Positions 25,376 to 34,937 of a stretch of DNA of 64,000 bases are shown in pieces (the stretch's first letter is position 1; each line of letters begins with the position of its first letter). Source of the stretch: an uncultured Acetatifactor sp. GTDB lineage: Bacteria; Bacillota; Clostridia; Lachnospirales; Lachnospiraceae. Under the pieces are notes generated by a model. That model saw only the letters and a list, made by a program, of their open reading frames with translations. It made no database searches and had not been told where the DNA came from. A program made the position numbers and the translations under genes. Location of the stretch: assembly GCA_910589035.1 (NCBI GenBank), contig CAJUSI010000005.1:1-64000 (forward strand), in the 5' to 3' direction.

Positions 25376-26137
25376 ATGAGCAATATGGCTGTGACCGGCG
25401 GAATATATAAATCATATACCCATATTGCCAGCGGCAAGAGGATAAATGGGGCGGCGGATGATGCCGCAGGGCTTTCTATCGCGCAAAAGCTCTTAAAAGA
25501 GCAGAACGGCCTTGACGTGGGTGCTGAGAATGCCCAGGCGGGCATTGGGGTTATGAATGTGGCGGACGGCGCCATGAACGGCATAACGGATTCGCTGCAG
25601 AGAATGGGGGAACTTGCCATAAGGTCTATGAATGGCCTTGCCTCAGATTCGGACAGGGCGATTTACCAGAATGAGATCGACCAATTGAAGGGCGACATTC
25701 AGTTTATGGCGAGAAACACATCCCTGAATGAGCATAAGCTGTTGGATGGGAGCATGGCAGACATGCACTTGGCCACCAATCCTGACGGAAGCGGCATGAA
25801 GATCGGTATGGCGAACACCACACTGAAATCTCTTGGGATTGCGAATTTCGATGTGACTACGGGCAATTTCAATTTAGACGATATCGGCAGGGCTCTGGAT
25901 AAAGTGTCCAGCCGGAGAAGCTACCTGGGTGCTTCGACCAACCGCCTGGAGCGGACCTACAATTATAACAAAAACGCGAGCCTGCAGCAGCTTGTCTCCA
26001 GAAGCCGGATTGAGGATCTGGATATGCCGAAGGCCATCTCCGATAAGAAAAAGGAGGAGCTTCTGAGCGAGTACCGGAATATGGCGCTGAAGAGGCAAAT
26101 GAACCAAAATACCATGGTAATGAGATTGTTCCAGTAA
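25376..26137 (+). CDS. Short divergent flagellin-like protein
   Basis: The 253-residue protein has flagellin N-terminal (IASGKRINGAADDAAGLSIA, MGELAIRSMNGLASDSDRAI) and C-terminal (LGASTNRLERTYNYNKNASL) domains and no variable middle. Its C-terminal D0 helix departs from the norm: it is highly charged (AISDKKKEELLSEYRN) and ends NQNTMVMRLFQ instead of the usual QANQ..VLQLL. The N-terminus (MSNMAVTGGIYKSY) also lacks the usual INHN-type start. AAGGAGAGGAG precedes the ATG at 25376. It stands alone with its own promoter and terminator. A minor filament protein or secreted flagellin homologue are both possible. Confidence 0.85.
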   Translation: MSNMAVTGGIYKSYTHIASGKRINGAADDAAGLSIAQKLLKEQNGLDVGAENAQAGIGVMNVADGAMNGITDSLQRMGELAIRSMNGLASDSDRAIYQNEIDQLKGDIQFMARNTSLNEHKLLDGSMADMHLATNPDGSGMKIGMANTTLKSLGIANFDVTTGNFNLDDIGRALDKVSSRRSYLGASTNRLERTYNYNKNASLQQLVSRSRIEDLDMPKAISDKKKEELLSEYRNMALKRQMNQNTMVMRLFQ

Positions 26138-26217
26138 ATTCCTTTTCCGCCTGACGGGCCGCACAGGAACAGAGGGCGGGAACCCGGAAGAAGGGAAGCA
26201 TGAAAAGAAGCCTGAAA

Positions 26218-26262
26218 AACGTCGTTCCATCATCTGTCCTGGATGAGGGAACGGCGTTTTTT
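26218..26262 (+). terminator. Rho-independent terminator after the short flagellin
   Basis: AACGTCGTTCC (26218-26228) pairs with GGAACGGCGTT (26248-26258) with one G-U, the loop can pair further, and a T-run follows to 26262. Confidence 0.85.
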
Positions 26263-26310
26263 GCGGGAAATATGTCAATAAAAACAATATGGGGGAAGTG
26301 TATTTTCTTT

Positions 26311-26340
26311 TTGACATATGCATGGTGACTATGTTAAACT
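26311..26340 (+). promoter_or_regulatory. Candidate promoter of the large repeat protein
   Basis: A perfect TTGACA (26311-26316) is followed by an 18-base spacer and TAAACT (26335-26340, 4 of 6). It lies about 70 bases before the TTG start at 26412 and just after the flagellin terminator. Confidence 0.5.
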
Positions 26341-26411
26341 AAAAAAGATATTGGGTATCGTACGGAAGGTATGCTGCCCATTGCCGGCACCAGAGTAGGG
26401 AGCGAGTTACC

Positions 26412-29400
26412 TTGGATAAGTATGAATATAAAGTAAAATCGGAAGAAATAAAGGCGTTGATAGAGGAAAAGGATTTCGCCCAGGCGGCTGAGATCGCGGA
26501 CACCATTGACTGGCGGAGGGTGAAAAGCGTCATGATGCTCTGCACCATCAGCGATCTGTACAAGATCAACAGGAGGTATGAGGATGCCAAAAATATGCTC
26601 CTGCTTGCCTATGACAGGAGGCAGGGGGGAAGGACAATCTGCTATTCTCTCTGTGAGCTGTGTATTAAAACGGGCGACTATGTGCAGGCCCTGAAGTTTT
26701 ATAAGGAATTTACGCAGGTGGCGCCCAGGGATCCGGGCAGATATATTCTGCAGTATAAGCTCTACGAGGCCCAGGACGTGCAGCTGGAGGAGCGCATAGG
26801 GGTTCTGGAAGAGCTGAAAAAGCGGGATTACAGGGAAAAATGGGCTTATGAGCTTGCTTATCTTTACCACAGGGTGGGGCTCGCTACCCGCTGTGTGGAG
26901 GAATGTGACGAACTGGTTCTGTGGTTCGGCGAGGGGAAATATGTGGTGAAGGCGCTGGAGCTGAAAATGCTTCATCATCCGCTGACTTCCGCTCAGCAGG
27001 AGATATATGATCGCCGTTTTGAGAAGCCGGAAGAAAATGCAGCGCCGGCGGAAGAGTACAGCCAGGAGGAGTATTATGAAGCTCCGGCTGCCGAAGAAGG
27101 AGAGTATGTCATCCCCGGAAATGAGGAGGGCGGGGAGGAAGGGTTCCGGGAGGAGGACGTTCCGGAGCGGACGAAGGAATTTGAGATTCAGGTAAAAACC
27201 GTGGATGTGGGGCAGTACAATACCATTAATCTCCAGGAAGAGCTTGCGGCGGGTCTGCAGGAAGTGCTGGGAGCGGACGGCTCTGAGGGAGCCGAACCGG
27301 GAGCTGTGCCTGACCAGCGTGCGGGCAGGACGGCGCGCGGAGCTGCATCAGGCGGATATGGGGAGCAGGCCGGACGGGGAGCCGGATCGAACAGGTATGC
27401 GGAGCAGGCGGGGCCGGGAGCCGGACCGAACGGGTACGCGGAGCAGGCCAGGCCGGGAGCCGGATCGAACGGGTACGTGGAGCAGGCGGGGCCGGGAGCC
27501 GGATCGAACGGGTACGTGGAGCAGGCGGGGCCGGGAGCCGTGTCTGACGGATATGGGGAGCGGACTGGGCCGGGAGCCGGATCGAAAGGGTATTCGGAGC
27601 AGACGGGGCCGGGAGCTGTATCAAACGGATATACGGGACGGCCAGCGCCGGGAGCTGTGTCAGGCGGATATGCGCAGCAGGCAGAGAGCTGGGATGCCGA
27701 TGTCCGGGAGGAAATAGAGAGAACAGAAGTATTCTTTGGGGAAACGGGTGAAATAGCAGATATTTCGGCAGTAACAGGGAACGAAGCGGAGGCGGCGCGA
27801 AATCCTGTGCCGGAGGAAGCCGGAGCAGGACAGGAAGTGCAGAACCCTTCGCAGGAGTCCTCCCTTTCGGATGGGGTCACAGAAGAGGAGCAGACAGCCG
27901 GAGGAACCGAAAATGCCGCAGGGACAGAGAATACCGCCGGGCACGAAAGTGCCGGCGGGCAAAGCCTTCGGGAATCGACAGCGCAGCTGCCCAGGGAACT
28001 GGCGGATGTGCTTTTGCTGGAGCCAAGCGGGCAGATCAGTATGGTGCTGCCTGAAAAGACGGTGGTGGAGAAGCAGATCACCGGTCAGATGAAGATAGAA
28101 GATATTCTGGCCGAGTGGGAGCGGATGAAGAAGGAGAATAAGGAGAAATACCGGGAGGAGATACGGAAATATGTTCTCCGGGAGACCGGCCCCATGTTCA
28201 CGGAATTTGAGGCTGCGGTCAGGGACGGGCTGCTGGAGAAGCTGGAAAGCGGTGTGCCCGTGGAAGAGGACGTCTCTTTTGCCGCGGCGGAGCAGGAAAA
28301 AGAGGCGGCTGCGGAAGGAGAGCAGGAGACCGCCGGGGGCGGAGCAACCGTTTTGCCTGCAGAAGATACAGCCTATGAGGAAGCCGTGTATGCCGAAGCC
28401 GGGGGAGAGCAGGCAGGGGCAGCTTTCGAAGATGCTGCGTATGGAGGGGAAACGGAGGAGCCGGCAGACGGCATGAATTACGGGGAACCTGAGTATGCCG
28501 GAGCCGGGGCCATGGAAGAGGCGGAAGCCGGCGTGGAGTATGGTGAGGCAGAGTACGCCGAAGGTCTGGAAGACGCTGAGTTCTACGGGGATCCCGGATA
28601 TGCCGAGGCCGGGACCATGGAAGAGGCGGAAGCCGGCGCGGAGTATGGAGAGGCAGAGTACGCCGAAGGTCTGGAGGACGCTGAGGTCTACGGGGATCCC
28701 GGATATGCCGGAGCCGGGACCATGGAAGAGGCGGAAGCCGACGGGGCTTATGGAGAACCTGAGTACGCCGAAGAGTCGGAGGACAGTGAGACTTATGAGG
28801 ATCCCGCATACATGGAGGCCCTGGAAGGAATAGAAGAAGACGAAGCCTATGAAGAGCCCGGGTATGACGGAACCGGAGAAGAGCCGGAAGAGACTGCGGA
28901 CTATGAGGCAGCCGGGGATGACCGGAAAACGGAAGGCTCCGGAAAGCAGAAAAATCCGAAGAAGACCGCAAAAGGGGAAGCGGCGTACATAGAGGAACCG
29001 CAGAATGGATCCCAGATAGAGCGCGACAAGGCGAGGGTCAGGGGACTGACGCGGGAGGAGAAAGAATTATTTGCCCCCTTCATTCAGAGCAGGCATTTCG
29101 GAGAACAGCTGGTGAAGGCCATTGACAGTATCAGCATGGCTGCCTATACGGGGAACGTAATCGTCACCGGCGAAGAGGGAATGGATACCATGACGCTGGC
29201 GAAGAACATCATCAGGGAGGTAAGCTTTACAGACCGGAATTTCTCCGGCAAGGTGGCCAGGATCACCGGGAAGGGGCTTAACGGGAGAGATATAGAGAAG
29301 ACCCTGGAACAGCAGAAGAACGGTGCCCTGATTATCCAGAAGGCCTCGGGCATGAGCCGTGAGACCGCGGCGGGGCTTCACAGGGCCCTGCAGCAGGAGC

Positions 29401-29786
29401 GGGTGGGCATTGTGGTGGTTCTGGAGGACACGAAAAAGGCGATTCAGAAGCTGCTTCTGGGAACCCCGGAGCTGCACGGAGACTTTACTGCCCGGGTGAA
29501 TCTGGAGGCTTTGAGCAATGATACCCTGGTGTCCTTCGGCAGGAGATATGCAAGAGAGAAGGAACATTCCATCGACGATCTGGGAATACTGGCGCTGCAT
29601 ACCAGGATTGAGGAGAACCAGACCATCGATCATGTGGTGACCGTGATCGAAGTGAAACAGATGGTGGATGAAGCGATTCGTCATGCCGGCAGGAAGACGC
29701 TGGGGCATTTCATCGATATACTTCTGGCAAGGCGGTATGACGATGAGGATATGATCATTCTGACAGAAAAAGACTTTGTTGCGTGA
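26412..29786 (+). CDS. Large TPR / low-complexity repeat / AAA-like protein of unknown function
   Basis: This 1124-residue protein starts at a TTG with AGGGAG upstream. It has an N-terminal TPR-like helical domain (about 1-200), then an acidic linker, a Gly/Ala/Pro-rich 13-residue repeat (about 308-425), another linker (to about 560), a helical segment, an extremely acidic Glu/Ala/Tyr repeat of about 35 residues (about 686-800), and a C-terminal domain (about 870-1124). The last domain reads like a degenerate AAA-type ATPase: VTGEEGMDTMTLAK in the Walker A place, GALIIQKASGM in the Walker B place, and a helical lid. The Walker A Gly-Lys-Thr pattern is not intact. No signal peptide. glgB follows 13 bases later. 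Function is unknown. Confidence 0.8.
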   Translation: MDKYEYKVKSEEIKALIEEKDFAQAAEIADTIDWRRVKSVMMLCTISDLYKINRRYEDAKNMLLLAYDRRQGGRTICYSLCELCIKTGDYVQALKFYKEFTQVAPRDPGRYILQYKLYEAQDVQLEERIGVLEELKKRDYREKWAYELAYLYHRVGLATRCVEECDELVLWFGEGKYVVKALELKMLHHPLTSAQQEIYDRRFEKPEENAAPAEEYSQEEYYEAPAAEEGEYVIPGNEEGGEEGFREEDVPERTKEFEIQVKTVDVGQYNTINLQEELAAGLQEVLGADGSEGAEPGAVPDQRAGRTARGAASGGYGEQAGRGAGSNRYAEQAGPGAGPNGYAEQARPGAGSNGYVEQAGPGAGSNGYVEQAGPGAVSDGYGERTGPGAGSKGYSEQTGPGAVSNGYTGRPAPGAVSGGYAQQAESWDADVREEIERTEVFFGETGEIADISAVTGNEAEAARNPVPEEAGAGQEVQNPSQESSLSDGVTEEEQTAGGTENAAGTENTAGHESAGGQSLRESTAQLPRELADVLLLEPSGQISMVLPEKTVVEKQITGQMKIEDILAEWERMKKENKEKYREEIRKYVLRETGPMFTEFEAAVRDGLLEKLESGVPVEEDVSFAAAEQEKEAAAEGEQETAGGGATVLPAEDTAYEEAVYAEAGGEQAGAAFEDAAYGGETEEPADGMNYGEPEYAGAGAMEEAEAGVEYGEAEYAEGLEDAEFYGDPGYAEAGTMEEAEAGAEYGEAEYAEGLEDAEVYGDPGYAGAGTMEEAEADGAYGEPEYAEESEDSETYEDPAYMEALEGIEEDEAYEEPGYDGTGEEPEETADYEAAGDDRKTEGSGKQKNPKKTAKGEAAYIEEPQNGSQIERDKARVRGLTREEKELFAPFIQSRHFGEQLVKAIDSISMAAYTGNVIVTGEEGMDTMTLAKNIIREVSFTDRNFSGKVARITGKGLNGRDIEKTLEQQKNGALIIQKASGMSRETAAGLHRALQQERVGIVVVLEDTKKAIQKLLLGTPELHGDFTARVNLEALSNDTLVSFGRRYAREKEHSIDDLGILALHTRIEENQTIDHVVTVIEVKQMVDEAIRHAGRKTLGHFIDILLARRYDDEDMIILTEKDFVA
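27335..27680 (+). repeat. 39-bp coding tandem repeats (13-residue Gly/Ala/Pro unit)
   Basis: About nine imperfect copies encode EQAGPGAGSNGYV or variants. The central copies are nearly identical at DNA level, indicating recent expansion by slippage or unequal exchange. Confidence 0.9.
28470..28800 (+). repeat. ~105-bp coding tandem repeats (35-residue acidic unit)
   Basis: Three copies encode a unit containing YGEAEYAEGLEDAE, YGDPGYAEAG and TMEEAEAG. The second and third are nearly identical over most of their length. The tract is strongly acidic and Tyr-spaced. Confidence 0.85.
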
Positions 29787-29799
29787 GGAGGTATGTGAA

Positions 29800-31707
29800 G
29801 TGGAAAAGGTGTTTATTTCGGAGGCTGATCAGTATCTTTTTTCCCAGGCGACCCATTATGATATTTATAAAAAGCTGGGCGCCCATATGTCCGTTGAGGG
29901 GAAGGAAAAGGGAGTCTATTTCGGCGTGTGGGCGCCGAATGCCAGACAGGTACATGTGACGGGAAGCTTTAACGGATGGAGCGAGGAAGCCCATCCCATG
30001 GAGAAGCTGGGACCGGTGGGAATCTGGGGAGTATTTATTCCGGGAATCAAAGAGGGCGAGATGTATAAATTCCTGATCACCGCCCAGGACGGCAGAAAGC
30101 TTTACAAAGCGGATCCCTTTGCCAACCATGCGGAATACAGGCCGGGCACCGCATCCGTGGTCGCCGATTTAAGCGGATTTGAATGGACGGATGATAAGTG
30201 GATGGGGGAGCGGGACAAAAAAGATGTCTATAAGCAGCCCATGGCTGTGTACGAGTGCCATATCGGTTCTTTCATGAAGCATCCGGACGGCGCGGAGGGC
30301 TTTTACAATTACCGGGAATTTGCGGACAGGATTGCGGAATATCTGAAGGAGATGAAATATACCCATGTGGAACTGATGGGAATTCTGGAGCATCCCTTTG
30401 ACGGCTCCTGGGGATATCAGGTGACGGGCTATTATGCGCCCACGGCCCGTTACGGGGAGCCGAAGGACTTCATGTATCTGGTGAATAAGCTGCACGGAAT
30501 GGGCGTGGGCGTCATCCTGGACTGGGTTCCGGCTCATTTTGCCACGGATGCCCATGGCCTTGCGGAGTTTGACGGACAGTGCATCTTTGAGGATCCGGAT
30601 CCCCGCCGGGGCTCTCATCCCGACTGGGGGACCAAGATATTTAACTACGGAAAGCCGGAGGTGAAGAATTTCCTGATTGCCAATGTGCTGTTCTGGCTGA
30701 GGGAGTTCCATGTGGACGGTATCCGCGTGGATGCGGTGGCTTCCATGCTGTATCTGGATTACGGGAAAAAGGATGGACAGTGGCTGCCCAATAAATACGG
30801 CGGGAATGAGAATCTGGAGGCAATCGAATTTTTCAAGCATTTGAATTCCGTGGTCAGGGGGACCTATCCCGGGTTTATTACCGTGGCGGAGGAGTCCACG
30901 GCATGGCCCCATGTGACGGGGGAGATCGGGAAGGACAACCTGGGCTTTACCTTCAAATGGAATATGGGCTGGATGCATGATTTCTGTGAGTACATGAAGC
31001 TGGATCCCCTGTACAGGAAGGGCAATCACAGCGCCATGACCTTCGCCATGAGCTATAATCACGCGGAGAAGTATATCCTTCCGCTGTCCCATGACGAGGT
31101 GGTGCATCTGAAATGCTCCATGGTAAACAAGATGCCCGGATATAAGGTGGACAAATATGCCAATCTGCGCGTGGGGTATACCTATATGTTCGGCCACTGC
31201 GGCAAGAAGCTGCTGTTTATGGGGCAGGAATTCGGTCAGGAGAGGGAATGGAGCGAGGAGAGGGAGCTGGATTGGTTCCTTCTGAAGGAAAAAGAGAATG
31301 CGGGAATGCAGGCCTGGGTCGGGGAGCTTTTGAAGCTGTACCGGAAGTACCCGGCGTTCTATGAGATAGATGACGACTGGGCGGGATTTGAATGGATGAA
31401 CGCCAACGACGGGGAGAACAGCGTATATTCCTTTGTGAGAAGGTCATCCAAAAAGACAAACAGCTTACTGTTCGTGCTGAATATGACTCCCGTAAAGAGG
31501 GAGGGCTACAGAGTGCCGGTGCCCGCGGTATCCGCCAGGAAAAAGTACAGGCTTCTGTTGAACAGCGATGAGGAACGCTTCGGAGGCTGGGGGAACGAGA
31601 CCGCGAAGCTGGCCGCGGCGGAGGAGATTTTCTGCAATGGGCATGAGTATTCCATCTCCGTGGATCTGCCGCCCTACGGCGCGCTGGTGTATCTGTTCCA
31701 AGGGTAA
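29800..31707 (+). CDS. glgB: 1,4-alpha-glucan branching enzyme GlgB
   Basis: The 635-residue enzyme adds alpha-1,6 branches to glycogen. An N-terminal CBM48 domain (about 25-120) precedes a GH13 barrel: DWVPAHF, nucleophile Asp in GIRVDAVASM (about residue 310), acid Glu in VAEEST (about 364) and the third Asp in LSHDEVVH (about 430). The C-terminal beta domain is complete. The GTG at 29800 follows GAGGAGG by 8 bases and gives the protein start MEKVF; a longer frame lacks a site. Other glg genes are not nearby. It follows the large repeat protein gene by 13 bases and ends at a strong terminator. Confidence 0.95.
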   Translation: MEKVFISEADQYLFSQATHYDIYKKLGAHMSVEGKEKGVYFGVWAPNARQVHVTGSFNGWSEEAHPMEKLGPVGIWGVFIPGIKEGEMYKFLITAQDGRKLYKADPFANHAEYRPGTASVVADLSGFEWTDDKWMGERDKKDVYKQPMAVYECHIGSFMKHPDGAEGFYNYREFADRIAEYLKEMKYTHVELMGILEHPFDGSWGYQVTGYYAPTARYGEPKDFMYLVNKLHGMGVGVILDWVPAHFATDAHGLAEFDGQCIFEDPDPRRGSHPDWGTKIFNYGKPEVKNFLIANVLFWLREFHVDGIRVDAVASMLYLDYGKKDGQWLPNKYGGNENLEAIEFFKHLNSVVRGTYPGFITVAEESTAWPHVTGEIGKDNLGFTFKWNMGWMHDFCEYMKLDPLYRKGNHSAMTFAMSYNHAEKYILPLSHDEVVHLKCSMVNKMPGYKVDKYANLRVGYTYMFGHCGKKLLFMGQEFGQEREWSEERELDWFLLKEKENAGMQAWVGELLKLYRKYPAFYEIDDDWAGFEWMNANDGENSVYSFVRRSSKKTNSLLFVLNMTPVKREGYRVPVPAVSARKKYRLLLNSDEERFGGWGNETAKLAAAEEIFCNGHEYSISVDLPPYGALVYLFQG

Positions 31708-31732
31708 AGGTTTTTCTTCTTTTTACCGAAAT

Positions 31733-31770
31733 AAAAGGTGTAGGCCTGAGAGCGGGCCTGCGCCTTTTCT
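31733..31770 (+). terminator. Rho-independent terminator after glgB
   Basis: AAAAGGTGTAGGCC (31733-31746) pairs with GGCCTGCGCCTTTT (31755-31768), 14 pairs including two G-U, with a short T-run at the end. Confidence 0.85.
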
Positions 31771-31894
31771 GCATGGTCGGAAAGAATTTCGATAGCGCGT
31801 GGGACAGAATTTTCTGCGGAAGGAAGGCGGAATTGCAAAAAGGAATCCGGCTTGCAGCAAAGTGGCTGACTATGAGGATATAGGAGAAGAGAAT

Positions 31895-34800
31895 TTGAAA
31901 ATAACATTTGCGGAACAGACAGTCAGGGAATCGGAAAGATATCATATGGAGAGGAGCCGGTCCTCCCAGGCAAATGAGCCGGCGGCCGCGGCGCAGAATG
32001 CCGCCGCGTTTTTCGGCGCACCGGGAGGAATGACCGACATGCCCGGTATGAGCGGCGAGAAGAAGAGTCTGATCGAGCTGCAGCAGGAGGCGTCCTATGT
32101 GGATGTGGGCGTGCAGAGAGATTATATGACAGTTATGTCACATACCATGTCCGAGGAGGACTATGCGAAGCTGCAGGAGGAGGGCTTTGACTTCGGCGGC
32201 ATGGAGCCCGAAGAGGCGGTGACCATCGTGGATAAGATCAAGGCGGAGCTGGCCCGGGCAGGGAAGGATATCCAGGGCTACACGGACGATGTGGACATGG
32301 AGGTGCTGGCGGCGGCATTGGGCAGCCAGGGGCTTGCACAGGCCGTGGCGGACAGCTTCCGGGAGGCGGATCTGCCCCTGACCCGGGAGAACCTGTCGGC
32401 GCTGTCCGGGGCATGGGCCATGAGCAGCGGCCTCCAGCCCATGGAGGACGGCTCCTGCCGTTATCTGATCGACAATGAGATGGAGGCGGAGATCTGGAAT
32501 CTCTACCTGGCCCAGAGCAGCGGGGCAGGCAGGGGCAGCGGCGCCCCCAGGTTCTACCAGGAGGATGTGAAGGGGTATTATACCCGGAGCGCGGGAGCGG
32601 AACCGGCGGAAGAGCTGCAGGGCCAGATAGACAGGATCATTGAGCAGTCCGGCAGGGAAGTGAATGAGGAGAACCGGGAGGCGGCGTCCTGGCTTTTGGA
32701 GAAAGGACTGCCGCTGACCCCGGAGAACCTGGAGCGCCTGGAGGAGCTGCGGAATATAGAGCTGCCCGTGACAGAGGAGCTATTTGCAAAAGCTGCAGCT
32801 GCGGCGGTGTCGGAGGGGAAAAGTCCCGTCCATGCTTCCCTGACGGGGAAAGCGGAGAATTTATATGAAAAGGCAGCCGCCCTTTCGGAATACTATCACG
32901 GCAATGAAATCTGGGAAGCAAGCGCAGGGAATCTTGCAGCCAGGAGACAGCTGGAGGAAATCCGGCTGCGCATGACGGCGGAGGTCAATCTCAGACTGCT
33001 GAAAAGCGGATTTTCCATTGATTCCGCGCCCATGGAGGAGCTGATCGAGGCGCTGCGCCGGGCGGAGGAACAGCTGGCCGGGCAGTATTTCCCGGGGGAC
33101 GAAGCGGCCGTGGAAAAATATCAGAGCTACCATCTGGCACAGACCGTGACGGAGCAGCTGCCCGGACTGCCGGCCGATGTACTGGGAATGTTTGCGGAAG
33201 GCCAGGGGAGCGCGTCCCTGGAGACGGTCTACCGGGAGGGCAGGCAGAAGCAGGAGGGCTACGAAAAGGCCCGGGAAAGCTATGAGAAGCTGATGACCGC
33301 GCCCAGGAGCGACCTGGGAGACAATATCAGGAAGGCTTTCCGCAATGTGGACGATATTCTGAAGGATCTGGGACTGGAGCTTACGGAGGAGAACCGCAGG
33401 GCCGTACGGATTCTGGGTTACAACCGGATGGAGGTCACCGTCTCCAATCTGGAGGCCGTAAGGGATGCGGACAGACAGGTGCAGAATGTGATTGACAGGC
33501 TGACTCCCGCGGCCACTCTGAAGATGATCAGGGACGGCTTTAACCCCCTGGAGAAGAGCTTTGGAGAGCTGGAGCAGTACTTTGAGTCGCTTCCCGGGGA
33601 ATATAAAGAGGAGGCCGAGAGCTACAGCCGTTTTCTCTACAATCTGGAACGGAATGACCGGATTTCACAGGAGGAGAGGGAGAGCTATATCGGAATATAC
33701 CGCCTGGTGCATCAGATCGAAAAGCGGGAGGATGCGGCGGTGGGCGCGCTGGTGAACAGCGGCGCGGAGATTCATTTTGCCAATCTCCTGTCCGCCGTGA
33801 AGAGCGCCAGGGCGAAGGGAATGGATGTGCGCCTGGCGGAGGAGACCCAGGGAATCGCCGTGACGGTCCGCATAAGGGAGAATCTGAGGGAAAGGATTTC
33901 CAGCGGATTCACCGGAAATGCGGAGGGCGTGAATCCGTCCCCGGAAACCGGACTGACGCCGGAGGGAGCAGGCCTGTCTGGGGGAGGCATTCCGGCATCG
34001 GATGGGATGGCTTTGTCTCCGGAGGCTGTCCTGGAGGCGGCGGAGGAGGTTCTGGCACAGGTTTCCCCGGATGCGGGAGCGGAAAGGGAGTATGACAGGA
34101 TGCAGCTGGAGTCCCTGCGCCGGGCGGTCAGCCAGGCGGATCAGGAGAGCTACGCCCTGCTGCAGAGAGGAGAACTGCCTGCCAACGCCGATCATCTGAT
34201 GGCGGCCCAGGCGCTGGAACGGGGAGTGGATAACCTGTTTGGACCGGCAGGAAGACGTAAGGGGAACGACGGCAGGCAGGGGGAAGGCCCCGGAGAAAAT
34301 GTCAATGGGGATACTGCTTCTGCGAATACTGCTTTTGCGGAGCCCTCCGGGGAAGGCGTCAGGCTCTGGGAGCGGCTGGACGAGGGGGAGGATTTCCGGG
34401 AGGCATACAGGCGGATTACGCAGGAATCCCTTGAGACGGTGCAGGAGGAAACCTTTGCACAGGCGGATACAAATGTGGATGTGCGGAGCCTGCAGCTTGT
34501 CCACAAGCAGCTTACGGTGGCGGCGGCCCTTGCAGAGAAGGAGGAATATTTCCTGCCCATGTATGTTGGGGACCGGCTTGGCAGAGTGCACCTGACACTG
34601 AACCGGGAGGGAAACGAAAAGGGAAGCGTGGTCATCGGCGTGTCGCTCTCGGAAGAAGAGCATATACAGGCCAGGCTCTACGTGGAAAACAAAACCTTGC
34701 GAGGCACAGTTTTGGGAGAGGGAAAAGTTGAGGTAATGAAATTGCGGCAGATAGCCGATAACTTTAGAAAGGAAGCGGAAGGCAGCTGGACGGTGGGTGA

Positions 34801-34924
34801 GCTTGTAACGGCGGCTGCCGGGAAAAAGCAGCCGGAAAGCCCGGGGACGGGGGAACATGCCCGGACGGAAAACGCAGAGCTTTACCGCGTCGCAAAGGTA
34901 TTTTTACAATCATTAGTCCAATAA
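31895..34924 (+). CDS. DUF6240-like protein with FliK-like C-terminus (flagellar locus)
   Basis: About 1009 residues from a TTG at 31895, which has AGGAGA 7 bases upstream; an ATG at 31946 is an alternative. The chain is mostly helical, with repeated short blocks of the type PLTRENLSALSGAW and PLTPENLERLEEL, resembling the DUF6240 proteins found beside flagellin genes in Lachnospiraceae. The last 120 residues (VGDRLGRVHLTLNREG, ARLYVENKTLRGTV) look like the C-terminal domain of the hook-length regulator FliK. No signal peptide. The flagellin gene follows 13 bases downstream, supporting a flagellar role, possibly hook length or export control. This is inferred. Confidence 0.7.
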   Translation: MKITFAEQTVRESERYHMERSRSSQANEPAAAAQNAAAFFGAPGGMTDMPGMSGEKKSLIELQQEASYVDVGVQRDYMTVMSHTMSEEDYAKLQEEGFDFGGMEPEEAVTIVDKIKAELARAGKDIQGYTDDVDMEVLAAALGSQGLAQAVADSFREADLPLTRENLSALSGAWAMSSGLQPMEDGSCRYLIDNEMEAEIWNLYLAQSSGAGRGSGAPRFYQEDVKGYYTRSAGAEPAEELQGQIDRIIEQSGREVNEENREAASWLLEKGLPLTPENLERLEELRNIELPVTEELFAKAAAAAVSEGKSPVHASLTGKAENLYEKAAALSEYYHGNEIWEASAGNLAARRQLEEIRLRMTAEVNLRLLKSGFSIDSAPMEELIEALRRAEEQLAGQYFPGDEAAVEKYQSYHLAQTVTEQLPGLPADVLGMFAEGQGSASLETVYREGRQKQEGYEKARESYEKLMTAPRSDLGDNIRKAFRNVDDILKDLGLELTEENRRAVRILGYNRMEVTVSNLEAVRDADRQVQNVIDRLTPAATLKMIRDGFNPLEKSFGELEQYFESLPGEYKEEAESYSRFLYNLERNDRISQEERESYIGIYRLVHQIEKREDAAVGALVNSGAEIHFANLLSAVKSARAKGMDVRLAEETQGIAVTVRIRENLRERISSGFTGNAEGVNPSPETGLTPEGAGLSGGGIPASDGMALSPEAVLEAAEEVLAQVSPDAGAEREYDRMQLESLRRAVSQADQESYALLQRGELPANADHLMAAQALERGVDNLFGPAGRRKGNDGRQGEGPGENVNGDTASANTAFAEPSGEGVRLWERLDEGEDFREAYRRITQESLETVQEETFAQADTNVDVRSLQLVHKQLTVAAALAEKEEYFLPMYVGDRLGRVHLTLNREGNEKGSVVIGVSLSEEEHIQARLYVENKTLRGTVLGEGKVEVMKLRQIADNFRKEAEGSWTVGELVTAAAGKKQPESPGTGEHARTENAELYRVAKVFLQSLVQ

Positions 34925-34937
34925 GGAGAACGGGAAT

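Noticed and set aside
27188..28081. Minus-strand Pro/Ser-rich frames opposite the repeat protein
   Set aside because: Repeats on one strand always open frames on the other. No ribosome site or domain.
33665..34858. 397-codon minus-strand frame inside the FliK-like gene
   Set aside because: Shadow frame without a start site; the plus-strand gene is continuous and followed closely by flagellin.
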